Source: Porticoccus sp964395715 (GTDB lineage: Bacteria > Pseudomonadota > Gammaproteobacteria > Pseudomonadales > Porticoccaceae). From it: a stretch of DNA of 64,000 bases. The DNA lies in the NCBI GenBank assembly GCA_964395715.1, contig CAYNAU010000005.1, forward strand, positions 109,507 through 173,506, given 5' to 3'. The position numbers and the translations under genes are program-made. The first letter of the stretch is position 1, and each line of letters starts with the position of its first letter. A model generated the notes under the pieces. That model was not told the origin of the DNA. It was given only the letters and a program-made list of their open reading frames with translations, and ran no database searches. Positions 16,494-26,002 of this stretch are shown here, piece by piece.

Positions 16494-17114
16494 CTAACCC
16501 TTAAGGCCGCGGGCTACCAGATAAACTTCCCGGGATCGTGACCGGGAGGCATCGGGCTTGCGGGTTACCACACGTTGAAAACGGCTTTTGACATCCTGCA
16601 GAAAGCTGTCGAAACCTTCGCCGTGAAATACTTTGGCAACAAAAACGCCGTCAGGTTTCAATACCTGGCAGGCTAAATCAAGCGCCAGTTCCACCAGATA
16701 CATGGCGCGCGGCTGATCCACTGCCTTCATACCACTCATATTGGGGGCCATGTCTGAAATTACAAGGTCTGCCTGCCCGTCGTCCAGCAATTGCAGAATT
16801 TCTTCAAACACGGCTTCCTCGGTGAAATCGCCCTGCACGAAGTCCACACCGGCAATACTGTCCATGGGCAGTATGTCCGAAGCGACAACCCGCCCTTTAT
16901 CGCCCACCAGTTTGACCGCCACCTGGGACCAGCCACCGGGTGCAGAACCGAGGTCAACAACGGTCATTCCCGGCTTGAAAAGGCGGTCTTTTTCCTGAAG
17001 TTCCAGCAACTTATAGCTGGCACGGGAGCGATAGCCCTCCTGCTGGGAGCGCTTCACGTAGTGATCTTTGTTGTGTTCCTGCAGCCAGCGGTGGCTGCTT
17101 TTTGAGCGTCCCAT
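16494..17114 (-). CDS. rlmE: 23S rRNA 2'-O-methyltransferase RlmE (FtsJ)
   Basis: Methylates U2552 in the A-loop of 23S rRNA, a late step in 50S assembly. The 206-residue protein has the basic N-terminus RSQQEGYRSRASYKLLELQE, the SAM motif VVDLGSAPGGWSQVA, and the catalytic K-D-K-E set, visible as K38-region, DMAPNMSG, VAKVFHGEG and SREVYLVA. It lies upstream of ftsH with a 90-base gap and diverges from yhbY, as in relatives. Confidence 0.95.
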   Translation of the reverse strand: MGRSKSSHRWLQEHNKDHYVKRSQQEGYRSRASYKLLELQEKDRLFKPGMTVVDLGSAPGGWSQVAVKLVGDKGRVVASDILPMDSIAGVDFVQGDFTEEAVFEEILQLLDDGQADLVISDMAPNMSGMKAVDQPRAMYLVELALDLACQVLKPDGVFVAKVFHGEGFDSFLQDVKSRFQRVVTRKPDASRSRSREVYLVARGLKG

Positions 17115-17170
17115 ATCAACCTGATAGCAGTTCGGCTAGAATACGCGCCGTTAAACAGGACAGCTATTCT

Positions 17171-17473
17171 ATGACACTTTCCAACGAGGACAAAAAGCAT
17201 CTGCGCCGCCTGGGCCACAATCTCAACCCGGTGGTGACCGTAGCCGGTAATGGTCTCAGCGAATCCGTTCTCGCCGAGATTGATCGGGCCCTGAACGATC
17301 ACGAACTGATCAAGGTAAAACTGGCGGTTGGCGGCAAAGAGGCGAAGCAGCTGGTGATTGCCGAAATCACCGAAAAGCTGGGCGCCGAGGCCGTGCAGTC
17401 CATCGGCCATATCGTGCTGCTGTTGCGCCGCGCAGAAAAGCCCAACGCCCAGCTGTCCAATCTGCTGCGGTAA
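17171..17473 (+). CDS. yhbY: YhbY/CRS1-type ribosome assembly RNA-binding protein
   Basis: A 100-residue single CRM-domain protein that associates with pre-50S particles. It contains the conserved LRRLGHNLNPVVTVAGNGLS, the GxxG-like loop and the helix EIDRALNDHELIKVKLAVGG. ATG 17,171 is the family start, after a short leader divergent from rlmE (57 bases). Length and order are as in E. coli and Pseudomonas. Confidence 0.93.
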   Translation: MTLSNEDKKHLRRLGHNLNPVVTVAGNGLSESVLAEIDRALNDHELIKVKLAVGGKEAKQLVIAEITEKLGAEAVQSIGHIVLLLRRAEKPNAQLSNLLR

Positions 17474-17527
17474 TCCACTGCCGCAGCCACGTTCCCCTTA
17501 ACTATCCAACGAATGATTGCACCTGGG

Positions 17528-18427
17528 CTATTTGCCCAGGTGTTGTAGAAACCATTCCGTTGCCGGCCCGGAGGCTGCCTCGAAGTCATTCACATAGGCA
17601 TCGAAATGCCCGCCTGACAGGGTCACCAGCTGTTTAGGGCCCAGCGCCTCTTCGTAGGCTTCCAGCGCCAGGTCGGAGACCGTCAGCACGTCATCCAGCG
17701 CCACGATCATCATAAACGGTGTCGGACTGATGTAGCGTGCGTAGCTGATGGGCTCATATTCGGTAAACATTTCCACGGAGCGCAGCGTCACCTCGTTATG
17801 CCACGAGGGGGCACGGGTTTTACCTGTCTCGATGAACCAGGTCCAACTGTCTGGTGTGGGCAGGGCCGAAGGCGCCGCCGGGTCTTCGGCCACCACGGGA
17901 ATCATGGCCGGCGCCGCGCCGTTCATACGCGCTCGGCGGTCTTCATCAAACATGGCCTGTACCGAGGCAAGGTAGTCGGCACGGATCAGCCGCCGCACAT
18001 TGCGATGGCCGCTGGCCAGAGGCACCTGGGAAACCACGCACTTCACCCGGCGGTCCAGTGCGCCCACCACCATGACGTGTCCGCCGCTGTAGCTTGAGCC
18101 CCAGATACCTATCCGCTGGGCATCGGTTTCCGGCAGGGTTTCGGCGTAGGTAATAGCATCGCGGTAATCGCGAACCTGCTGCCAGGGATCAATTTCATAA
18201 CGCGGCTCGCCATCACTGGCCCCAAAATTGCGGTTGTCAAACACGATAGACGCCAGACCGACTCGGGCAAATGCCTCCGCGAAGCGGTCGAGATACATTT
18301 CCTTGACGGCCGAGTAGCCATGAGCCATGACGATGGTTGGCACTGGCCCCTGGGCACCCTCCGGCACATAGTGCCAACCCCGCAGCGTTACCCCATCTTC
18401 GGTTTTGAACTCGATATCCTTGCGCAT
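17528..18427 (-). CDS. Alpha/beta hydrolase
   Basis: A 299-residue cytosolic hydrolase. The oxyanion region is IVMAHGYSAVKEMYL, the nucleophile elbow is GIWGSSYSGGH (Ser in S-Y-S-G-G), the acid is probably Asp in VALDDVLTVSD, and the His is in TLSGGHFDAYV. It resembles acetylxylan-esterase or dienelactone-hydrolase-like families, but the substrate cannot be read. It is inserted between yhbY and greA relative to the order known in Pseudomonas and reads toward yhbY. A leader of about 200 bases upstream shows nothing else. Confidence 0.85.
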   Translation of the reverse strand: MRKDIEFKTEDGVTLRGWHYVPEGAQGPVPTIVMAHGYSAVKEMYLDRFAEAFARVGLASIVFDNRNFGASDGEPRYEIDPWQQVRDYRDAITYAETLPETDAQRIGIWGSSYSGGHVMVVGALDRRVKCVVSQVPLASGHRNVRRLIRADYLASVQAMFDEDRRARMNGAAPAMIPVVAEDPAAPSALPTPDSWTWFIETGKTRAPSWHNEVTLRSVEMFTEYEPISYARYISPTPFMMIVALDDVLTVSDLALEAYEEALGPKQLVTLSGGHFDAYVNDFEAASGPATEWFLQHLGK

Positions 18428-18578
18428 GTTAATGCCCCCTGTTTTTATTTTGAGGGCACATACTGGCAGAAAGTGATATTGGCGTCGATAAGGTCCAAGC
18501 CGCCGTCACCAGTAACACACCCGCACGGAAAAACCGGACACGCCCTATTACTCAACGGAGCTGGCGAAAGGTAACGAT

Positions 18579-18605
18579 AAAAAAAGGGGCTTTACAGCCC
18601 CTTTA
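18579..18605 (-). terminator. Terminator after greA
   Basis: On the minus strand AAAGGGGC and GCCCCTTT flank a short TGTAAA loop and are followed by seven T. It is about 40 bases after the greA stop and ends the carA-carB-greA transcript. Confidence 0.85.
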
Positions 18606-18644
18606 TGGTGATTGTCAAAAATCACTTTAATAAACAACTGGCAC

Positions 18645-19121
18645 TTAAAGGTGCTTCACATCGTCTATTTCGTATTCCACGTCGCCGGACGGCGTCCGGA
18701 CCACCACGATATCGCCAATTTCCTTGCCAATCAGCGCCCTGGCAATGGGGGACTGGTAGGAAATCTTGTTGGATTTCACATCTGATTCGTCGTCACCAAC
18801 AATCTTGTAGGTCACAGTCTCGTCGTTATCCAAGTTGATAATATCCACCGTGGCACCAAAGATCACCTTGTCCCCGGCGGGCATTTTGGTGATATCAATG
18901 ATCTGAGCATTGCCCAGTTTGCCTTCAATTTCCTGAATACGACCTTCGGCAAAACTCTGCTGCTCACGGGCCGCGTGATATTCGGCATTTTCTTTCAGGT
19001 CACCGTGTTCACGGGCCTCGGCAATTGCCGCCACAATACGCGGGCGTTCCACTTTCTTGAGATTATCGAGTTCCTTGCGCAGCTTTTCTGCACCTTCAAC
19101 CGTCATGGGAATTTTTTGCAT
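18645..19121 (-). CDS. greA: Transcription elongation factor GreA
   Basis: Rescues backtracked RNA polymerase by stimulating transcript cleavage. The 158-residue protein has the N-terminal coiled coil (LRKELDNLKKVERPRIVAAI) with the tip acidic pair in AREHGDLKENAEYHAAREQQ, and the C-terminal FKBP-like domain ending GDVEYEIDDV. The ATG shares one base with the carB stop (TGATG), so it is translationally coupled to carB. Confidence 0.96.
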   Translation of the reverse strand: MQKIPMTVEGAEKLRKELDNLKKVERPRIVAAIAEAREHGDLKENAEYHAAREQQSFAEGRIQEIEGKLGNAQIIDITKMPAGDKVIFGATVDIINLDNDETVTYKIVGDDESDVKSNKISYQSPIARALIGKEIGDIVVVRTPSGDVEYEIDDVKHL

Positions 19122-22100
19122 CAGACATTCCTCTTATGCAGTTCCTGCAATCTTCTCACTTTTATTTCACCGGCCTGTGCCAGCGCCATGCAGACGGCCT
19201 GACCGCCGGCCAGTGTGGTTGTGTAATACACGCCATGTTGCTCAGCACTGGAGCGAATGGTCGACGAATCGGCAATCGCCTGTCGACCCTCAGTGGTATT
19301 CACAATCAGGTCAATCTGGTCGTTTTTGATCATATCCACAATATGCGGACGACCCTGCTTGACCTTCATCACCCGCTCCACCGGTAAACCGGCATCCTCA
19401 ATCAGCTGGGCGGTGCCGCCTGTGGCCACAATTTTGAAGCCGCAGCTGATCAGCCCCTTGGCGACACTTGCAATACCGGGTTTGTCCGGGTCGCGGACAC
19501 TGAGGAACGCGGTGCCCGACGTAGGAATCGGGTCACTGGCACCCAGCTCTGCCTTGGCATAGGCCTCGGCAAAGGTGTCGCCAACCCCCATCACTTCCCC
19601 GGTGGACTTCATCTCGGGGCCGAGAATCGGGTCGATACCCGGGAATTTGTTGAACGGCAATACCGCCTCTTTCACACTGAAATAGGCCGGAATAATTTCG
19701 CGGGTAAAGTTCTGATCCTTCAGGGATACCCCCACCATACAGCGTGCGGCAATTTTTGCCAGGGATGTGCCAATACACTTGGACACAAACGGTACGGTAC
19801 GGGACGCCCGGGGATTCACTTCGATCACATAGATCTTGCCATCCTGCCAGGCCAGCTGCACGTTCATCAGCCCTTTCACCTCGAGCTCCACCGCCATGGC
19901 CTTGACCACGTCGCGCATGTCGTTCTGCACGTCTTCGGGCAGGCTGTAGGGCGGCAGGGCACAGGCGGAATCACCGGAGTGAATTCCCGCCTGCTCAATA
20001 TGTTGCATGATGGCACCGATCACCACATCTTCGCCGTCACAGACCGCGTCGATATCCACTTCAATGGCCGAGGACAGGAAGTAATCCAGCAGCACCGGGG
20101 CATCTTCTGAAACCTGTACGGCATCGCGCATGTAGCGCAGCAACTCTTCCTCGCGGTAGACGATTTCCATGGCCCGGCCACCAAGTACGTAGGACGGTCT
20201 GACCACCAGTGGGTAACCAATGCCCGCAGCAGCGTCTATCGCCTCATCACTGGATCGGACGATGGCATTGGGTGGCTGCAGCAGGTCCAGCTTGTGAATC
20301 ATCTGCTGGAAGCGTTCACGGTCTTCCGCCCGGTCGATCGCATCCGGGGTGGTACCGACAATCGGCACACCTTCGGCTTCCAGGGCGCGGGCCAGTTTTA
20401 ACGGCGTCTGGCCGCCAAACTGAACGATGACACCTTTGGGTTTCTCCAGGCGCACGATTTCCAGTACATCTTCCAGGGTAACCGGCTCGAAATACAGCCG
20501 ATCGGAGGTGTCGTAGTCGGTGGAAACCGTCTCGGGGTTACAGTTGACCATAATGGTCTCGTAACCGTCTTCGCGCATGGCCAGCGCCGCATGAACACAG
20601 CAGTAATCAAATTCGATGCCCTGACCGATGCGGTTGGGGCCGCCACCCAGCACCAGGATCTTGTCCCGCCCCGAGGGCTGCGACTCGCACTCTTCCTCGT
20701 AGGTGGAGTACATGTAGGCAGTGGCCGTGGCAAATTCCGCGGCACAGGTATCAACCCGTTTGTAGACCGGGTGAATGCCAAGGCTGTGACGGTGCTTACG
20801 CACAGCGGTTTCCGATGTCTCCAGCAGTACCGCCAGTCGTTTATCGGAAAAGCCCTTGCGCTTCAGGCTGAACAGTTTTTTCTCATCCAACGCCTTCAGA
20901 GAACTGCCCTGCAGGGCCTGCTCCTGTTTGATCAGGTCTTCGATTTGCACCAGGAACCAGGGGTCAATCGCAGAATGCGCAAACACTTCGTCCACCGTCA
21001 TCCCGGCGCGGAAAGCGTCACCCACATACCAGATGCGCTCGGCACCGGGGTTGCTGAGCTGTTCGAGCAGTTCGGCCATACCTTCTTCAGTGGAGGCATC
21101 GACTTTTGGTTCAAACCCGGCTGAACCCACTTCCAGACCGCGCAGGGCTTTCTGCAGGGACTCCTGGAAAGTGCGACCGATGGCCATCACCTCGCCCACG
21201 GATTTCATCTGGGTGGTGAGCTTGGCGTTGGCCTGGTTGAATTTCTCAAAGGCAAAACGCGGAATCTTGGTGACGACATAGTCAATGCTGGGCTCAAAGG
21301 ACGCCGGAGTGGCACCGCCAGTAATGTCATTCTGCAGTTCATCCAGCGTATAACCCACCGCCAGCTTGGCCGCCACCTTGGCAATGGGGAAACCGGTTGC
21401 TTTCGACGCCAGAGCAGATGAGCGGGAAACCCGGGGGTTCATCTCGATCACCACCAGACGACCATCCTTGGGGTTCACGGCAAACTGCACGTTGGAACCG
21501 CCGGTTTCCACACCGATCTCGCGCAGCACCGCAATGGAGGCGTTGCGCATGATCTGGTATTCCTTGTCCGTCAGGGTCTGGGCCGGCGCCACGGTGATGG
21601 AATCACCGGTGTGCACCCCCATGGGGTCGAAGTTCTCAATGGAACAGATGATGATGCAGTTGTCGTTTTTGTCCCGCACCACTTCCATTTCATATTCTTT
21701 CCAGCCGATCAGCGATTCGTCGATCAACAGCTCGTTGGTGGGTGACAGGTCAAGCCCACGACGGCAAATCTCTACAAATTCTTCACGGTTGTAAGCAATA
21801 CCGCCACCGGATCCGCCCATGGTGAAGGACGGTCGGATAATACAGGGGTAGCCGAAACGATCCGGCACCTGCAGCGCCTCTTCCAGGCTGTGCACAATCA
21901 CCGCGTTGGGTGTTTCCAGGCCAATCGCTTTCATGGCCTTGTCAAAACGATCGCGATCTTCGGCCTTGTCGATGGCATCGGAGTCGGCACCGATCATGTC
22001 GACACCAAACTCTTCCAGCACCCCTTCGCGCGCCAGATCGAGCGCACAGTTAAGGGCTGTCTGCCCGCCCATGGTGGGCAGCAGCGCGTCCGGGCGTTCC

Positions 22101-22339
22101 TGCTCGATAATCTTCGCTACAGTGCGCCATTCCACCGGTTCGATATAGGTGGCATCGGCCATGGCCGGGTCGGTCATGATGGTAGCGGGGTTGGAGTTCA
22201 CCAGGATCACTCGGTAACCCTCTTCGCGCAGGGCTTTACAGGCCTGGGCGCCAGAGTAGTCAAACTCGCAGGCCTGTCCGATGACAATGGGACCGGCGCC
22301 GAGGATCAGGATGCTTTTGATGTCGGTTCTTTTTGGCAT
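19121..22339 (-). CDS. carB: Carbamoyl-phosphate synthase large subunit
   Basis: Makes carbamoyl phosphate from bicarbonate, ATP and CarA-derived ammonia for arginine and pyrimidine synthesis. The 1072-residue protein carries two ATP-grasp halves (first ILGAGPIVIGQACEFDYSGA; second VLGGGPNRIGQGIEFDYCCV), each with a PSFTMGGSGGG or PSYVLGGRAM loop. A C-terminal MGS-like allosteric domain starts about residue 935 (FLSVRDPDKPGIASVAKG). Length is standard. It lies about 100 bases after carA and overlaps greA. Confidence 0.97.
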   Translation of the reverse strand: MPKRTDIKSILILGAGPIVIGQACEFDYSGAQACKALREEGYRVILVNSNPATIMTDPAMADATYIEPVEWRTVAKIIEQERPDALLPTMGGQTALNCALDLAREGVLEEFGVDMIGADSDAIDKAEDRDRFDKAMKAIGLETPNAVIVHSLEEALQVPDRFGYPCIIRPSFTMGGSGGGIAYNREEFVEICRRGLDLSPTNELLIDESLIGWKEYEMEVVRDKNDNCIIICSIENFDPMGVHTGDSITVAPAQTLTDKEYQIMRNASIAVLREIGVETGGSNVQFAVNPKDGRLVVIEMNPRVSRSSALASKATGFPIAKVAAKLAVGYTLDELQNDITGGATPASFEPSIDYVVTKIPRFAFEKFNQANAKLTTQMKSVGEVMAIGRTFQESLQKALRGLEVGSAGFEPKVDASTEEGMAELLEQLSNPGAERIWYVGDAFRAGMTVDEVFAHSAIDPWFLVQIEDLIKQEQALQGSSLKALDEKKLFSLKRKGFSDKRLAVLLETSETAVRKHRHSLGIHPVYKRVDTCAAEFATATAYMYSTYEEECESQPSGRDKILVLGGGPNRIGQGIEFDYCCVHAALAMREDGYETIMVNCNPETVSTDYDTSDRLYFEPVTLEDVLEIVRLEKPKGVIVQFGGQTPLKLARALEAEGVPIVGTTPDAIDRAEDRERFQQMIHKLDLLQPPNAIVRSSDEAIDAAAGIGYPLVVRPSYVLGGRAMEIVYREEELLRYMRDAVQVSEDAPVLLDYFLSSAIEVDIDAVCDGEDVVIGAIMQHIEQAGIHSGDSACALPPYSLPEDVQNDMRDVVKAMAVELEVKGLMNVQLAWQDGKIYVIEVNPRASRTVPFVSKCIGTSLAKIAARCMVGVSLKDQNFTREIIPAYFSVKEAVLPFNKFPGIDPILGPEMKSTGEVMGVGDTFAEAYAKAELGASDPIPTSGTAFLSVRDPDKPGIASVAKGLISCGFKIVATGGTAQLIEDAGLPVERVMKVKQGRPHIVDMIKNDQIDLIVNTTEGRQAIADSSTIRSSAEQHGVYYTTTLAGGQAVCMALAQAGEIKVRRLQELHKRNV

Positions 22340-22438
22340 AAGTCGTCGTCAGTTTAGGCCGTAGCCGTTAACTTGGTACCTGTCAGCAGGTGTTATTTCG
22401 GTGCCATTACAGGCACCGCGCACGGAATAGAGCCCGGT

Positions 22439-23584
22439 TCAGCTGGCCTGGCCGCGCGCTTCAATCAATTCGAAAAAGTGGTCAAACAGCGGTGCTGCAT
22501 CATGGGGGCCGGGGCTGGCTTCCGGATGGCCCTGGAAGCTGAAGGCCGGCTTGTCCGTGCGGTGAATCCCCTGCAGCGAGCCGTCAAACAGTGAACTGTG
22601 GGTCGCGCGGAGATTCGTCGGCAAGGTCGCCTCGTCCACAGCAAATCCGTGGTTCTGGCTGGTGATCATTACCGTACCGTTATCCAGATCTTTCACCGGG
22701 TGGTTGGCGCCGTGATGGCCAAATTTCATTTTTACGGTCTTGGCACCACTGGCCAGGGCCAGCAACTGGTGCCCCAGGCAAATGCCAAAAACCGGGATGT
22801 CGGTTTCCAGAAAGTCACGGATCGCCTGAATGGCGTAATCGCAGGGCTCCGGGTCACCCGGGCCATTGGACAGAAAAATACCGTCGGGATTCATGGCCAG
22901 CACATCTGCTGCCGGAGTTTTGGCTGGCACCACTGTGAGGTTGGCACCGCGGTCCACCAGCATGCGCAGAATATTGTGCTTGGCGCCAAAATCGTAGGCC
23001 ACCACGTTATAGGGTTTGTTTTCCGGTGCCGTGAAACCTGCACCCAGCTGCCAGCTGCCCTCGGACCAGGCATAGGATTTATCGGTGGTGACTTCCTTGG
23101 CCAGGTCCATGCCTTTCAGACCGGAAAAGGCACGCGCTGCGGCCAGTGCCTCGTCGCGATCAACATGGCCCGCCATCAGGCAACCACTCTGGGCGCCTTT
23201 TTCGCGCAGGATGCGAGTCAGTTTGCGGGTGTCGATGTCGGCGATGCCAAGAATATTGTTCGCCTTCAGGTATTCATCCAGCGCCTGCTCGGACCTGAAA
23301 TTGCTGGCCAGCAGTGGCAGGTCGCGAATCACCAGACCCGCGGCCCAGATGCGCTCGGACTCACAGTCTTCCCTGTTAACACCGACATTGCCGATGTGTG
23401 GATACGTCAGGGTAACGATCTGGCGCGCATAGGAGGGATCGGTGAGGATTTCCTGGTAGCCGGTCAATGCTGTATTGAATACCACTTCACCACTTGAGAG
23501 CCCATCTGCGCCAATGGCGATACCCTCAAACACAGTGCCATCCTCAAGCGCGAGAATAGCGGACCGATGGCTATCGGTATTCAA
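22439..23584 (-). CDS. carA: Carbamoyl-phosphate synthase small subunit (glutaminase)
   Basis: Hydrolyses glutamine and passes ammonia to CarB. The 381-residue protein has the N-terminal CPSase domain (ALEDGTVFEG, TGYQEILTDPSYARQIVTLT) and a class I glutamine amidotransferase domain. Catalytic Cys is in VFGICLGHQLLAL, and His/Glu in FQGHPEASPGPHD. It heads the carA-carB-greA operon; a terminator for dapB lies between it and dapB. Confidence 0.97.
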   Translation of the reverse strand: MNTDSHRSAILALEDGTVFEGIAIGADGLSSGEVVFNTALTGYQEILTDPSYARQIVTLTYPHIGNVGVNREDCESERIWAAGLVIRDLPLLASNFRSEQALDEYLKANNILGIADIDTRKLTRILREKGAQSGCLMAGHVDRDEALAAARAFSGLKGMDLAKEVTTDKSYAWSEGSWQLGAGFTAPENKPYNVVAYDFGAKHNILRMLVDRGANLTVVPAKTPAADVLAMNPDGIFLSNGPGDPEPCDYAIQAIRDFLETDIPVFGICLGHQLLALASGAKTVKMKFGHHGANHPVKDLDNGTVMITSQNHGFAVDEATLPTNLRATHSSLFDGSLQGIHRTDKPAFSFQGHPEASPGPHDAAPLFDHFFELIEARGQAS

Positions 23585-23674
23585 AGCGACCTCCTAAACC
23601 TTTAGGGAATTCTTAGTGTGACAGCTCATTTCCTTAAGCAACAATCCGGTGTAGCTTGGCTAACGTCAGGCTGT

Positions 23675-23712
23675 AAAAAAGCGAGATGAAACCGCACGTC
23701 TCACCTCGCTTT
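23675..23712 (-). terminator. Terminator after dapB
   Basis: On the minus strand AAGCGAGG and CTCGCTT arms, extended by TGA/TCA pairs, close a hairpin followed by six T. It lies in the 278-base space between dapB and carA. The rest of that space presumably contains the carA promoter, but I see no clear box. Confidence 0.75.
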
Positions 23713-23862
23713 CAAATTCTCCAACCGCGTCCCTCACCGGTAATTACAGGGCTTGCTCTGTCTGCGGAAACTAACGGCGCATTCTAGGGCAAGCACCCCG
23801 ATCTGTCCAGCCGATATCATGCCGTCCGGGGCAAAAAATTGGCTGTTTTCACGGACATGCCG

Positions 23863-24666
23863 TCACTTCAGACCGAGCACATCCTGCATATCGTAAAGGC
23901 CTTTTTCCTGCCCCTGTAGCCAAGCGGCGGCCCGCACAGCCCCGCGGGCAAAGGACATACGGCTGGAGGCTTTATGGGTGATTTCCACACGCTCACCCTC
24001 GGCGGCAAACATCACCGTATGATCGCCAACAATATCGCCGGCGCGAACCGTGGCAAAACCAATAGTCTGGCGATCCCGGGCACCGGTCTGCCCTTCCCGG
24101 CCATAAACGGCCACTTCGGACAGGTCGCGACCCAGGGTTTTGGCGACGACTTCACCCATACTGAGGGCAGTACCAGACGGAGCATCCACCTTGTGGCGGT
24201 GGTGGGCCTCGTAAACTTCGATGTCCACGTCGTCACCAAGCACTTTGGCCGCCATTTCAAGCAATTTAAAACAGAGATTGACTCCGGTACTGAAATTGGA
24301 CGCAATACACAGGCCGGTAGCGTCGGCTGCCGACAACAGTTGCTGCTTTTGGTCCGGAGTGAATCCGGTAGTACCGACCACCATTTTTTTGCCAGCGGCA
24401 GCACAGGCCTGGGCATTTGCCAGGGTGGCCACCGGTGCCGTGAAATCAATCAGTACATCGAACTGATCCAGCACCTGGTTGATATCGCCAACCACTGACA
24501 CGTTGAGTTTGCCGATACCAGCCAGCTCTCCGGCATCGGCACCAATGAGGGTGCTCTCAGGGCGCTCGATGGCTACCGTCAGCTGCGTGTCAGGATTCAG
24601 GGTTACCGCTTCTATCAGGGTTTTCCCCATACGACCGGCCGCACCGGTCACTGCAATTCGTGTCAT
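23863..24666 (-). CDS. dapB: 4-hydroxy-tetrahydrodipicolinate reductase
   Basis: NAD(P)H-dependent step of the diaminopimelate/lysine pathway. The 267-residue protein has the Rossmann start MTRIAVTGAAGRMGKTLIEA, the active-site segment EAHHRHKVDAPSGTAL, the GTTGF loop and a C-terminal SFARGAVRAAAWL. Length is as expected. It lies 35 bases after dnaJ, a placement known from Pseudomonas. Confidence 0.96.
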   Translation of the reverse strand: MTRIAVTGAAGRMGKTLIEAVTLNPDTQLTVAIERPESTLIGADAGELAGIGKLNVSVVGDINQVLDQFDVLIDFTAPVATLANAQACAAAGKKMVVGTTGFTPDQKQQLLSAADATGLCIASNFSTGVNLCFKLLEMAAKVLGDDVDIEVYEAHHRHKVDAPSGTALSMGEVVAKTLGRDLSEVAVYGREGQTGARDRQTIGFATVRAGDIVGDHTVMFAAEGERVEITHKASSRMSFARGAVRAAAWLQGQEKGLYDMQDVLGLK

Positions 24667-24701
24667 AGGGTCTTCTCGTTATTGTCCGGCAGCGAATCGC
24701 A

Positions 24702-25841
24702 CTACAGCGCGAAGCCATCAAAGAATTTCTTTACACCTTCAAACCAGGACGTCTTGCGCGGTGAGTGCTTGCCGCCCTCAAGGCTCTCCTGCAACTTGCC
24801 CAGCAACTCCTTTTGTTCTGCATTGAGATTGACCGGGGTTTCCAGAATAACACGGCACAACAGATCACCTTTCCCGCCGCCTCGCACACTGGTGACCCCT
24901 TTGCCACGCAACCGGAACAGCCTGCCGGTCTGGGTCTCGGCAGGAATTTTCAGTTTGACGCGGCCATCCAGTGTCGGCACTTCAATTTCGCCACCCAAGG
25001 CGGCATCGACAATACTGATCGGCACTTCGCAGTAGAGATCGCGGCCTTCACGGCGGAACAGCGCATGCTCCCTGACGCGGACCTGGACATACAGATCCCC
25101 GGGAGGACCACCTTCCGGCCCGGCTTCACCCTCTCCGGAAAGGCGGATGCGATCACCGGTATCAACACCGGCGGGAACCTTGACCGATAATGTCTTGGTA
25201 TCGTGCACCCGACCCTGCCCGTGACAGGTACCACAGGGATCGCTGATAACCTGACCACGACCGCGGCAGGTGGGACAGGTCTGCTGGACCGCGATAAAGC
25301 CCTGGGACATGCGCACCTGGCCATGCCCGCCACAGGTGGAACAGGTCGTCGGGCTGCTGCCCTTCTTGGCGCCAGAGCCATCACAGGTCTTACAACCCAC
25401 CAGGGTTGGCACTTTAATCTGAATGGTTTTGCCCCGGACGGCATCTTCAAGATCCAGGTCCAGGTCATAACGCAAGTCTGAACCGCGGCGCGGACCGCCG
25501 CGACCACCCCGGCCACGACCACCTTGACCAAAAATATCGCCAAAGACATCGCCGAAGATATCGCCAAAATCACCGAAACCCGCACCACCGGGGCCACCAC
25601 CAAACCCGCTATTGGGGTCTACACCCGCGTGGCCGTACTGGTCGTAGGCTGCTTTCTTTTCCTTGTCAGAAAGCACTTCGTAGGCTTCCGTCGCCTCTTT
25701 AAAGATGTCCTCGGCCTCTTTGTTGTCCGGGTTGCGGTCCGGGTGATTCTTCATCGCTATGCGGCGGTAGGCCTTTTTGATCTCCTCCGCAGAGGCACTT
25801 TTGGCTACACCGAGAATCTCGTAAAAATCGCGTTTGGCCAT
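24702..25841 (-). CDS. dnaJ: Chaperone DnaJ
   Basis: Hsp40 co-chaperone that delivers substrates to DnaK and stimulates its ATPase. The 379-residue class I protein has the J-domain with HPD (KNHPDRNPDN), a Gly/Phe-rich linker (about residues 75-115), four CxxCxGxG zinc motifs (from CKTCDGSGAKKG to CGTCHGQG) and the C-terminal substrate-binding domains. It follows dnaK by about 160 bases. Confidence 0.97.
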   Translation of the reverse strand: MAKRDFYEILGVAKSASAEEIKKAYRRIAMKNHPDRNPDNKEAEDIFKEATEAYEVLSDKEKKAAYDQYGHAGVDPNSGFGGGPGGAGFGDFGDIFGDVFGDIFGQGGRGRGGRGGPRRGSDLRYDLDLDLEDAVRGKTIQIKVPTLVGCKTCDGSGAKKGSSPTTCSTCGGHGQVRMSQGFIAVQQTCPTCRGRGQVISDPCGTCHGQGRVHDTKTLSVKVPAGVDTGDRIRLSGEGEAGPEGGPPGDLYVQVRVREHALFRREGRDLYCEVPISIVDAALGGEIEVPTLDGRVKLKIPAETQTGRLFRLRGKGVTSVRGGGKGDLLCRVILETPVNLNAEQKELLGKLQESLEGGKHSPRKTSWFEGVKKFFDGFAL

Positions 25842-25937
25842 GGCGTATCAACTTCTGTTGTCGGGTTAACTGCCCAGCGGGCAGCGTATCAAACTAATTC
25901 GTGCATCCTGAAGAATCATTTCCTTTCAGACGCAGCA

Positions 25938-25960
25938 AGGCGCGGGCATGACCCGCGCCT
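25938..25960 (-). other. GC-rich hairpin between dnaK and dnaJ
   Basis: GGCGCGGG and CCCGCGCC flank a five-base loop. No T-run follows, so it is more likely an mRNA-stability or attenuating hairpin that lowers dnaJ expression relative to dnaK than a full terminator. Confidence 0.45.
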
Positions 25961-26002
25961 GCTTCCGGCTGGAAGGCCGGCAACGACAATCAGGGAAGCC
26001 CC

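Noticed and set aside
25938..25960. Terminator between dnaK and dnaJ
   Set aside because: Strong hairpin but no T-run on the minus strand; listed as a hairpin only.
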